Positions 53,507 to 60,322 of a stretch of DNA of 60,322 bases are shown one piece after another; positions within the stretch are counted from its first letter, which is position 1, and the number at the start of each line of letters is the position of its first letter. The position numbers were made by a program, and so were the translations under genes. Below the pieces are notes generated by a model, which was not told the origin of the DNA, did not search any database, and saw only the letters and a program-made list of their open reading frames with translations. The DNA comes from Mesorhizobium sp. ORS 3359 (GTDB lineage: Bacteria > Pseudomonadota > Alphaproteobacteria > Rhizobiales > Rhizobiaceae). Location: positions 1 through 60,322 of the forward strand of contig CCNC01000130.1 in NCBI GenBank assembly GCA_000824845.1, in the 5' to 3' direction.

Positions 53507-53685
53507 CTTGCTTCACCTGATCTTCCCGCGTCAATCAAGGCAACGGAATTGATTAGGACCCGGCAGCTGAAGAATCGGTTATGCCGCCCGCAACCACTGC
53601 GTGCGTCCCAGGTTGTATCTGTCAGGGAGGCCATGCCTGGAATCATTGGGCCGAGCCAGCGGGAATTGGCCGATCCTGAAGGCCG

Positions 53686-54725
53686 TCACTTCACCCGCAC
53701 CGTGACCACCAGCGCCTCGTGGTCGGCGCTCGGGCTGCCGTCCGGCAAGACCGCCGGCAGCGTCGCCGGCGCGCGTGCCGAAAGGCCGCGGGTGAAGAAC
53801 CAGTCGATATGGCCGGCGGGCGTAAAGTCGCCGGCCGCGCGCCGCTGCGTCGGCTTGTCGAAGGCGTTGGCCTCGCGCCAGTCGTAGCCACGCTCGGCCA
53901 TGATCGCGAAGAGGGGCTCGTGGCGCTCCGGGCACATCAGCCGGTCCGGTTCGGCGGCGACGCGTTTTCGCCACGCGACCGGGTCGTCATTGCGTTCCGG
54001 ATAGGTGGCCGTCAGCGTGTTGAAGTCGCCGCCGATCAGGACAGGCGCTTCCGCGTCATATCTGTCGACGGCGTCGAGCAGGTGGCGCGTCTGGTTGGCC
54101 CGGCCGCCAGGCGTGGTGCGGTTCTCGAGATGCACCGAAACGACGGTCACACGGCGATCGCCTAGCATCACCTGGCCGCCGAGCGCCATGCGGCCGCCGA
54201 TGCGCGGCTGGCCGTGCTCCGGCAGGAACCAGGCGCCGGCGGCGTCGAAGCGAACGAGAAAGGCCGCAGCAGCGCAACGGCGCTGGTTATGGCGTTGCCG
54301 TGGAAGTCCTCCGCATTCGCGCCGCCGCCATTTGCCGCCTGTTCCGCCTCATTGCCGGTGCCGAGTTCGAGGAACTCGACGCCATAGGCGTAGGAATGCC
54401 CCAGGCGATCGGCAAGCCGGCTCAAAAGATGGCCGTTGCCGGAGCGCGCCATGCCCTTGTCGACTTCCGACAGCAGCACGACGTGTGGCGCCTGGCCGGC
54501 GATCGTTGCGGCGATGGCATCGACGTGGCGCAGCCGCTCGACATTCCAGGCCATGACGGTAAGGCTCTCGCCGGCGCTTTCACGCTAAGCCTTGCCGCCG
54601 ATCTCGATCTCGCCGAGGGCGGGAACGGCGGCGGCGTGGCGCAGATGGGTGGCGCTGTCGCGCGGCCCATCCCGCATCGCGTTGCGGACGGCGACGGGCA
54701 CATGCGTGATCTGCGGAACCAGCAT
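53686..54725 (-). pseudogene. Endonuclease/exonuclease/phosphatase family gene, broken
   Basis: Three pieces of one EEP-fold protein lie in a row. Piece 1 (54725-54588, 46 codons, MLVPQITHVPVAVRNAMRDG...) ends at an in-frame TAG (54587-54585). Piece 2 continues in the same frame with LTVMAWNVERLRH, VVLLSEVDKGMARSGNGH and FHGNAITSAV. At about 54258-54266 the sense frame shifts by one base (loss of one C in a CCC run would explain it); piece 3 then has FLVRFDAAGAWFLPEHG, VSVHLENRT, LIGGDFNTLTA and DWFFTRGL, the catalytic Asp, Asn and His region. Two lesions argue for a real pseudogene. Functional homologues act on nucleic acid or phospholipid phosphodiesters. Confidence 0.8.
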
Positions 54726-55066
54726 GTCTTGTCTCGTTCAGTTAGCCGGTTAATCAAAGAGGTCTTTTCACCGCCGGGCGGCGCCCTAGCTTCCTGGATC
54801 AGGATGACGTTTCGTTGAATCGCCATCCTGATCCAATTCTTTGTTGGAGCATGATCTTGTCCGAAAACCGGTTCCCACTTTTCGGGATCATGCTCTAGAG
54901 CGCCGATGTGACGTTTTCATGCCGGCGCTGCCGCTGCCAGGGGAGGAGAGACTGGCTGTCCACAGGGGCTTCGGGCCTACAACAGAACTGTCACATACCT
55001 TCTCTATGAGAGCGGGCAAGGACTTGCGCAAAACCCTTGTCACACTGCCACTCAAGAGGGAAAACC
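54726..55066. other. Intergenic region upstream of ugpB
   Basis: 341 bp with no gene. It holds repeat copy B (54847-54895) and presumably the ugpB promoter. A CTGTCAC heptamer at 54988 resembles half of a Pho box, but the partner 11 bases later (CTTCTCT) is poor, so PhoB control is not supported by sequence alone. Confidence 0.5.
54847..54895. repeat. Palindromic repeat, arm class 1, copy B
   Basis: Arms GAGCATGAT (54847-54855) and ATCATGCTC (54887-54895); inner CCGAAAA with TTTTCGG; loop with ACCGGTTCCCAC. Same 49-bp layout as copy A. Compared with A, the inner stem G-C pair here is an A-T pair there, a compensated change. Confidence 0.9.
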
Positions 55067-56419
55067 ATGACGATCATCAAGCGGGGCTTCGCTGCCCTTG
55101 CCGCCGGCGCGCTCAGCACCGCGCTTGCGGTTCCTGCTATTGCCGAGCCGGTCAAATTCGATTTCTGGTTCGGTCTTTCGGGCGATCTCGCCCGCGTCGT
55201 CGACACGCTGTGCAAGAACTTCAACGCTTCGCAGAAGGACTACGAGGTCGTCTGCACCAGCCAGGGCAATTACGACGCCACGCTGCAGAATACGATCGCC
55301 GCCTTCCGCGCCGGCAAGCAGCCCACCGTCGTCCAGGTCTATGACGTCGGCACCGCCACCATGATGCTGTCGGGCGCCTATAAGCCCGCCGACAAGCTGA
55401 TGGAGGAGAACGGCTACAAGATCGACTACAGCGACTATTTCCCCGGGATCGCGCGCTACTACGCGACGTCGAAGGGCGAGATGCTGTCCTTCCCGTTCAA
55501 CTCCTCGACGGCGCTTATGTACTGGAACAAGGACGCCTTCGCCAAGATCGGCAAGACCGAGGCGCCGAAGACCTGGGAAGATGTCGGCGCCGATCTCAAG
55601 GCGCTGAAGGACGCCGGCTATGATTGCCCGATGGCGATCAACATCTCGGCCAACGAAAGCTGGCAGCTGATGGAGCAGTTCTCGGCCCTGCACAACCAGC
55701 CGATCGCCACCAAGAACAACGGCTATGATGGTCTCGATGCGCGTCTGGAAGTCAACAAGACCAAGTTCGTCCAATACGTCACCGACTTGAAGAAGTGGTA
55801 TGACGCGGGTCTCATCAAGATCAAGTCGAAGGATCTCGGCCAGGACATGGTGCAGGCCTTCGCCACCGGCACCTGCCAGGTCATCCTGACTTCGGTCGGC
55901 GACCACGGCACCGTCGGCCGCACCCAGAAGGAAGGCATGAGCTGGGATGTCGCCGAGCTGCCGGTCTATGCCGGCACCGAGCGCAAGAACTCTTTGGTCG
56001 GCGGCGCTTCGCTGTGGGTGCTGTCCGGCAAGTCGGACGCCGAATACAAGGGCGCGGCGGCGTTCCTCAACTTCATCCACGACCCAAAGACCGCTTTGTT
56101 CTGGTCGACCAACACCGGCTATATCCCGGTGACGAAGTCGGGCTTCGATTTCATGAAATCCAGCGGCTTCTACGACAAGGCGCCCTATAAGGGCCGCGAG
56201 GTGGCCATCGCCAGCCTGACCGCGTCGGAGCCGACCGAGATCACCCGCGGCATCCGCCTCGGCAACTTCACCCAGATCCGCGCCGAGTTCGGCACGCAGA
56301 TGCAGGCGATCTTCGCCAACAAGGTCAGCGTGCAGGAAGGCCTCGACACGCTGGTCAAGAATGGCGACGCCATCCTCGAGCGCTTCCAGCAGACCTATCC
56401 GGGTAAGACCCTGCCCTGA
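55067..56419 (+). CDS. ugpB: sn-glycerol-3-phosphate ABC transporter substrate-binding protein
   Basis: 450 residues from the ATG at 55067. Sec signal peptide (IIKRGFAALAAGALSTALAVPAIA). A cluster B solute-binding fold with UgpB character: FWFGLSGDLARVVDTLCKNFNASQ, QGNYDATLQNTIAAFRAGKQPTVVQVYDVGTATMM, and SFPFNSSTALMYWNKDAF. It delivers glycerol-3-phosphate or glycerophosphodiesters to UgpAE. First gene of ugpB-A-E-C-phosphodiesterase; a strong hairpin separates it from ugpA, which commonly raises binding-protein mRNA relative to the rest. Confidence 0.93.
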   Translation: MTIIKRGFAALAAGALSTALAVPAIAEPVKFDFWFGLSGDLARVVDTLCKNFNASQKDYEVVCTSQGNYDATLQNTIAAFRAGKQPTVVQVYDVGTATMMLSGAYKPADKLMEENGYKIDYSDYFPGIARYYATSKGEMLSFPFNSSTALMYWNKDAFAKIGKTEAPKTWEDVGADLKALKDAGYDCPMAINISANESWQLMEQFSALHNQPIATKNNGYDGLDARLEVNKTKFVQYVTDLKKWYDAGLIKIKSKDLGQDMVQAFATGTCQVILTSVGDHGTVGRTQKEGMSWDVAELPVYAGTERKNSLVGGASLWVLSGKSDAEYKGAAAFLNFIHDPKTALFWSTNTGYIPVTKSGFDFMKSSGFYDKAPYKGREVAIASLTASEPTEITRGIRLGNFTQIRAEFGTQMQAIFANKVSVQEGLDTLVKNGDAILERFQQTYPGKTLP

Positions 56420-56435
56420 TCCCGGATAGCGCAAC

Positions 56436-56464
56436 GGCCGCCCGTCGAGATTCGACGGGCGGCC
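56436..56464 (+). terminator. Intercistronic hairpin between ugpB and ugpA
   Basis: GGCCGCCCGTCGA (56436-56448) and TCGACGGGCGGCC (56452-56464) form a perfect 13-bp stem with a 3-base loop, then ATTTCATAT. It lies 16 bases after the ugpB stop and 60 bases before ugpA. Such structures after binding-protein genes act as partial terminators or 3' protection, giving more binding protein than permease. Confidence 0.75.
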
Positions 56465-56524
56465 ATTTCATATCTAGTTTGTCCCGCGAAGGCGGGCTGA
56501 TGGTTCCACTGCATCGGCGGATCG

Positions 56525-57409
56525 ATGGAAAAACGCGTCACTTTCGGCAGATGGACGATCGGCATCCTGTTCGCGGTGCCGCAGCTCATCCTGATCTTCA
56601 CCTTCTTCTACTGGCCGGCGGGCCAGGCGGTCTACTGGTCGCTGACGCTGCAGCAGCCCTGGGGCGGCGGCAACATCTGGGTCGGGCTCGACAATTTCCG
56701 CTCGATCCTCGCCAATGCCGACTACTGGAATTCCATCACCGCCAGCATGATCTTCGCCGGCATCAGCACGGGCCTGGCGATGATCATCGCGCTGGTGCTC
56801 GCCGCCCTGACCGACCGGCAGCTTGCCGGCTCGTGGCTCTATCGCGTGGTGCTGATCTGGCCTTACGGCATCGCCGCGCCGGCGCTGGCGCTGGCATTTC
56901 GTTTCATCCTTGCGCCGGAGGCCGGCTTCATGGCCGTCGTCAACAAGGTTTGGCCCGGCTTCTGGGACCCCGGCCTCGACGGCACCGACGCGATGGCATC
57001 CGTCATCATCGCCTTTTCCTGGAAATATGTCGGCTACAACTTCATCTTCTTCCTCGCTGCCTTGCAGGCGATCCCGCGTTCGCTGATCGAGGCGGCGGCG
57101 ATGGACGGCTCCGGCGTCATCCGGCGCTTCTGGGACATCCAGTTCCCGCTGATCACGCCGACGATCTTCTTCCTGCTGGTCATCAACATCACCGAGAGTT
57201 TTCAGGATTCCTTTGGCATCGTCGACATCATGACCGCCGGCGGGCCGGCCAACGCCACCAATCTGATGGTCTACAAGATCTATTCCGACGGCTTCAAAGG
57301 CCTGGATTACTCCGGCGCGGCCGCGCAAAGCATCATCCTGATGCTCTTGATCATCGCGCTCACCATCGTCCAGTTCCGCTTCATCGAGCGGCGCGTGCAT
57401 TATCGCTGA
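56525..57409 (+). CDS. ugpA: Glycerol-3-phosphate ABC transporter permease UgpA
   Basis: 294 residues, six membrane helices. The EAA loop that contacts the ATPase reads EAAAMDGSGVIRRFWDIQFPLITP. The first helix and its lead-in FGRWTIGILFAVPQLILIFTFFYWP match UgpA. It forms the inner-membrane channel with UgpE. ugpE follows 8 bp later. Confidence 0.93.
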   Translation: MEKRVTFGRWTIGILFAVPQLILIFTFFYWPAGQAVYWSLTLQQPWGGGNIWVGLDNFRSILANADYWNSITASMIFAGISTGLAMIIALVLAALTDRQLAGSWLYRVVLIWPYGIAAPALALAFRFILAPEAGFMAVVNKVWPGFWDPGLDGTDAMASVIIAFSWKYVGYNFIFFLAALQAIPRSLIEAAAMDGSGVIRRFWDIQFPLITPTIFFLLVINITESFQDSFGIVDIMTAGGPANATNLMVYKIYSDGFKGLDYSGAAAQSIILMLLIIALTIVQFRFIERRVHYR

Positions 57410-57417
57410 GGCGGGCC

Positions 57418-58332
57418 ATGGTCGAGCGCACCCCGATCCTCAATTTCTTCACGCATCTCATCCTGTTCGCCGGCTTCGTCTTCTGCGTGGCGCCGTTCGT
57501 CATCGTGGCGATCGCCGCCTCGCACAATCTGAAGGACGTCAACGACGTGCCGATGTCGCTGCTGCCGGGGAGCGACTTCTGGGTCAACATCAAGACGGCA
57601 TGGACGACGGCCGATCTCGGCCCGAAGCTGCTCAATTCCTTCATCATGGCGTTTGGCGTTGCCGCCGGCAAAGTGATCATCTCGGCGCTCACTGCCTTCT
57701 CGATCGTCTATTTCCGCTATCCCGGCCGCATGCTAATCTTCTGGCTGATCTTCATCACGCTGATGCTGCCGCTCGAAGTGCGCATCGTGCCGACCTATGC
57801 GGTGGTCACCAACGTGCTCGAGCCCTATCAGACGATCATGGACCTGACAGGGCTGTCCTGGCTGATCGAGAAGATATCGGGCGTTCAGGTCCAACTCAGC
57901 CTGGGACTGCTCAATTCCTATAGCGGCCTGATCCTGCCGCTGATCGCGACCGCCACCGGCACTTTCCTCTACCGCCAGTTCTTCCTGACCGTGCCGGACG
58001 AATTGACCGAGGCGGCGCGTATGGATGGCGCCGGCGCGCTGCGCTTCTTCGTCGATATCCTTCTGCCGCTGTCGCGCAACAACATGGCGGCGCTCGGCAC
58101 CATCATGTTCCTGTGGGCCTGGAACCAGTATCTGTGGCCGCTGCTTATCACCACGGACCAGTCGCATGCGATGGCGGTGACCGAGCTGAAGCAGCTCATT
58201 CCCAATGTCGGCGGCGCGCCGGAATGGCATATCGCCATGGCTGGGACGCTGATCGTCATGCTGCCGCCGATGATCGTGGTGGTGCTGATGCAGCGCTGGT
58301 TCGTGCGCGGCCTGATCGCTACCGAAAAATAG
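57418..58332 (+). CDS. ugpE: Glycerol-3-phosphate ABC transporter permease UgpE
   Basis: 304 residues from the ATG at 57418 with GAGGCGGG upstream; the open frame upstream is the shadow of ugpA. Six helices; EAA loop [22 protein letters not shown]. It is about 20 residues longer than E. coli UgpE, owing to a segment in the third loop region ([19 protein letters not shown]). Partner of UgpA. Confidence 0.93.
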   Translation: MVERTPILNFFTHLILFAGFVFCVAPFVIVAIAASHNLKDVNDVPMSLLPGSDFWVNIKTAWTTADLGPKLLNSFIMAFGVAAGKVIISALTAFSIVYFRYPGRMLIFWLIFITLMLPLEVRIVPTYAVVTNVLEPYQTIMDLTGLSWLIEKISGVQVQLSLGLLNSYSGLILPLIATATGTFLYRQFFLTVPDELTEAARMDGAGALRFFVDILLPLSRNNMAALGTIMFLWAWNQYLWPLLITTDQSHAMAVTELKQLIPNVGGAPEWHIAMAGTLIVMLPPMIVVVLMQRWFVRGLIATEK

Positions 58333-58342
58333 GGAGACAAAA

Positions 58343-59449
58343 ATGGCCTCCATCACCATCCGCAGCGTCAAGAAAAACTATGCCAAGACGCAGGTCGTGC
58401 ACGGCGTCGACCTCGACTTCGCCTCCGGTGAATTCGTCGTCATCCTGGGACCCTCCGGCTGCGGCAAGTCCACGCTGCTCAGGATGATCGCCGGGCTGGA
58501 AGAGATTTCCGACGGCACGATCGCCATCGACGGCAAGGTCGTCAACAAGCTCGAGCCGCGCGAGCGCGGCTGCGCCATGGTGTTCCAGAATTACGCGCTC
58601 TACCCGCATATGAGCGTGGCGCAGAACATCGGCTATTCGCTGAAGGTGGCAGGCGTTCCCGCCGCCGAGCGGACGCAGCGCATCCAGGCGGTGGCGCGCG
58701 TCCTGGAACTGGAGCACCTGCTCGACCGCAAGCCGATGGCGCTGTCCGGCGGCCAGCGCCAGCGCGTTGCCATGGGCCGCGCCATGATCCGCGAGCCGAA
58801 GGTGTTCCTGTTCGACGAGCCACTCTCAAACCTCGACGCCAAGCTGCGCGTGCAAATGCGTTCGGAAATCCGCAAGCTGCACCGGCGGCTCAATGCCACC
58901 TCCGTCTTCGTCACGCATGATCAGGTCGAGGCAATGACGCTGGCCGACCGGCTGGTGGTGATAAATGGCGGCCGCGTCGAGCAGGTCGGCACGCCGGCGG
59001 AAGTTTATGGCCGGCCGGCAAGCCGCTTCGTCGCCACCTTCGTCGGCGCGCCGGCGATGAACATGCTCGAAGGCACGGTAACGCTCGACGGCATTTCGCT
59101 GCTTGGCGGCAGCCGCAAGCTCAACGTGTCGCGGGCCGGGCTAGCGGTGAGCTCGAAGGTCGCGGTCGGCGTCCGGCCGGAAGCGGTGCGCATGGTGGCG
59201 CCGGGGACGCCCGGAGCGCTCGCGGCGACGGTCGACCTAATCGAGGAATTGGGCGCCGGCCGCGTCATCTATGTCGATCTCGACGGCGCGCCGTTCTCCG
59301 TCGTGACGTCTGAGGCCGTCCACCCCGAACCGGGCAGCACGATCGGCCTGCAGTTCGCCGAATCGGACCTGCACTTCTTCTCCTCGGAGGCAGGCGGTAG
59401 GCTGGAGGTGTTCAAGGCTTCTGTGCCGGAGCCGGCGCTACAAGGGTGA
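58343..59449 (+). CDS. ugpC: Glycerol-3-phosphate ABC transporter ATPase UgpC
   Basis: 368 residues. Walker [13 protein letters not shown]-loop [11 protein letters not shown], signature [15 protein letters not shown], Walker [13 protein letters not shown], and H-loop [11 protein letters not shown] are intact. The C-terminal 120 residues form the MalK-like regulatory TOBE/OB domain ([14 protein letters not shown]). Start follows a GGGAGA site 6 bases upstream. Energises UgpAE. Confidence 0.95.
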   Translation: MASITIRSVKKNYAKTQVVHGVDLDFASGEFVVILGPSGCGKSTLLRMIAGLEEISDGTIAIDGKVVNKLEPRERGCAMVFQNYALYPHMSVAQNIGYSLKVAGVPAAERTQRIQAVARVLELEHLLDRKPMALSGGQRQRVAMGRAMIREPKVFLFDEPLSNLDAKLRVQMRSEIRKLHRRLNATSVFVTHDQVEAMTLADRLVVINGGRVEQVGTPAEVYGRPASRFVATFVGAPAMNMLEGTVTLDGISLLGGSRKLNVSRAGLAVSSKVAVGVRPEAVRMVAPGTPGALAATVDLIEELGAGRVIYVDLDGAPFSVVTSEAVHPEPGSTIGLQFAESDLHFFSSEAGGRLEVFKASVPEPALQG

Positions 59450-59495
59450 TCCCTTCCGTCGGTTTTTGCGAACATTTTGATTGAGGGTTCAGGGA

Positions 59496-60293
59496 ATGAA
59501 GGTCATCCAGGTTACCGACGTCCATCTCGGTCATCTGCGCGAGATACGATATGGCGCGAACCTGAATGAGCGGCTCGATCGTTGCATCGACCATATCAAT
59601 CAGCGCCACAGCGATGCGGCGCTCTGCATCTTCACCGGCGACCTGACCGACGACGGCGAGGCCGACAGCTACACCGACCTGAGAGCGGCGCTGAGCCGGC
59701 TTGCCGTGCCTTACCGGCTGCTGCCTGGAAATCACGACCGGCGCGCCAATCTCATCGCCGCCTTCCCGGAAAACGGGACCGATGGAAACGGTTTCGTGCA
59801 GTCGTTTTTCGACACGCCGGAAGGGCGGCTCATTTTCCTCGACAGCCTGGCGGAAGGCCGCGTCACCGGCGAGTTGTGCGACGACCGGCTCGACTGGCTC
59901 GATGCCAGGCTCGCCGAGGTGGCGGGGAAGGCGGCCTATATCTTCCTGCACCATCCGCCGGTCGAGCTCGGGCTTACGCTGCTCGACCCGCTCGGGCTCG
60001 AGCAGCCCCAGCGGCTCATCGACGTGCTGACGCGCCACGGCAATGTCCGCTACATCTTCTTCGGCCATGTCCACCGCGACATAGCCGGCACCGTCGCCGG
60101 CATTCCGTTCTCGGTGCAACGAGGCCTGCATGCCCGCTTCATGCTCGACGTGGTCGGCGACGAGATGGTCGAGCAGGCGCCGCCCGCCTATTCGATCATC
60201 CTGATCGACGGGCAGCGCGTCGTCATCCACAGCCACGACTTTCTCGAGCAATGGCCGCTCTGGTCGCCGGCGACGGGCGAACGAGTTCGTTAA
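59496..60293 (+). CDS. Metallophosphoesterase, probable glycerophosphodiesterase (GpdQ/CpdA-like)
   Basis: 265 residues from ATG 59496, with GAGGG 8 bases upstream; an in-frame TTG at 59481 is less likely. Calcineurin-like fold with the binuclear metal ligands: QVTDVHLGHLR, FTGDLTDDGEADSY, LPGNHDRR, FLHHPP and FFGHVHRD. The GpdQ/CpdA group hydrolyses glycerophosphodiesters or cyclic nucleotides; being last in the ugpBAEC operon points to glycerophosphodiester cleavage after import. Cytoplasmic, no signal peptide. Confidence 0.88.
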   Translation: MKVIQVTDVHLGHLREIRYGANLNERLDRCIDHINQRHSDAALCIFTGDLTDDGEADSYTDLRAALSRLAVPYRLLPGNHDRRANLIAAFPENGTDGNGFVQSFFDTPEGRLIFLDSLAEGRVTGELCDDRLDWLDARLAEVAGKAAYIFLHHPPVELGLTLLDPLGLEQPQRLIDVLTRHGNVRYIFFGHVHRDIAGTVAGIPFSVQRGLHARFMLDVVGDEMVEQAPPAYSIILIDGQRVVIHSHDFLEQWPLWSPATGERVR

Positions 60294-60300
60294 AGCCGTC

Positions 60301-60322
60301 TTAGAGCGGGATGAAAATGTTT
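60301..60322. repeat. Possible further repeat copy cut by the window edge
   Basis: TTAGAGCGGGATGAAAATGT follows the phosphodiesterase stop and has the A-rich look of the left half of an intergenic palindrome, but no right arm is in view. Confidence 0.15.

Noticed and set aside
54988..55005. Pho box upstream of ugpB
   Set aside because: CTGTCAC is good, but the second heptamer at the 11-base period matches only about 3 of 7; regulation by PhoB is plausible from biology but not shown by sequence.
1..60322. Mobile genetic island, prophage or transposon
   Set aside because: No integrase, transposase, phage gene, tRNA attachment site or change in base composition is apparent; genes are ordinary chromosomal ones.

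Overview
The window reads as chromosomal DNA of an alphaproteobacterium of the order Hyphomicrobiales (Rhizobiales), most like Mesorhizobium or a close relative. The grounds are high GC with strong third-position bias, alphaproteobacterial gene neighbourhoods (bolA / J-domain / cobS / cobT; lysA / small lipoprotein / argH / tlpA; hypothetical / ftsE / ftsX; metX-metW behind a SAM-II riboswitch), the cell-cycle regulator CpdR, a CtrA-type box, and families largely restricted to this group (DUF2125, DUF3108, DUF1194, TIGR02302/DUF4175). It is almost all core genome. I see no rRNA, tRNA, prophage, transposase or CRISPR array.

Layout: 0-5 kb, the SpoVR / YeaH / PrkA stress module on the minus strand. 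5-11 kb, a small hydrolase, BolA, a J-domain protein, CobS and CobT (AAA+ and VWA chelatase subunits) and a phytase-like esterase translationally coupled to cobT. 11-16 kb, a 2OG-Fe(II) oxygenase, a GT-C/STT3-like membrane protein, a spermidine-synthase-like methyltransferase, the queuosine-precursor transporter and ribosomal protein L28. 16-24 kb, a DUF3108 protein, an EamA exporter, a YhhN lysoplasmalogenase, a frameshifted DUF985 cupin, GloB, a methyltransferase, a BacA/SbmA-like ABC protein, a DUF1194 VWA protein and a GT2. 24-31 kb, metW-metX, hisC-tyrC, a PfkB kinase, a DUF2125 protein and a ChaC-like cyclotransferase. 31-43 kb, small metabolic genes, two LysR regulators, the ftsEX block, hpt, cpdR and a DMT exporter. 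43-51 kb, a truncated VOC gene, the giant DUF4175 protein, threonine dehydratase, lysA, a lipoprotein, argH and tlpA. 51-60 kb, an MHYT-GGDEF-EAL protein, a broken endonuclease/exonuclease/phosphatase gene, and a ugpBAEC-phosphodiesterase operon for import and cleavage of glycerophosphodiesters.

The most interesting material lies between genes. (1) Seven palindromic repeats of 43-49 bp fall into three outer-arm classes but share one core, a loop of the form AACCG-N3/4-CAC, with base changes that preserve pairing in the stems; one copy supplies the stop codon of the queuosine transporter gene. (2) A probable class-I preQ1 riboswitch has its pseudoknot strand overlapping the start codon of that transporter. 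(3) A clear SAM-II riboswitch with a terminator precedes metX. (4) A 19-codon leader ORF ends inside an intrinsic terminator ahead of a DMT exporter. (5) A hairpin of about 34 bp separates the convergent tyrC and pfkB-type genes. (6) A hairpin masks the ribosome binding site of a lysE-type gene. (7) A perfect TTAA-N7-TTAA box lies upstream of ftsE. (8) A candidate EcfG promoter overlaps nested palindromes upstream of prkA.

Three genes look damaged: the DUF985 cupin (one-base loss), the VOC protein (missing 5' end) and the EEP-family nuclease (in-frame stop plus frameshift). The gene functions are mostly by family recognition. The RNA and operator calls rest on visible sequence and pairing and have not been tested by any computation.
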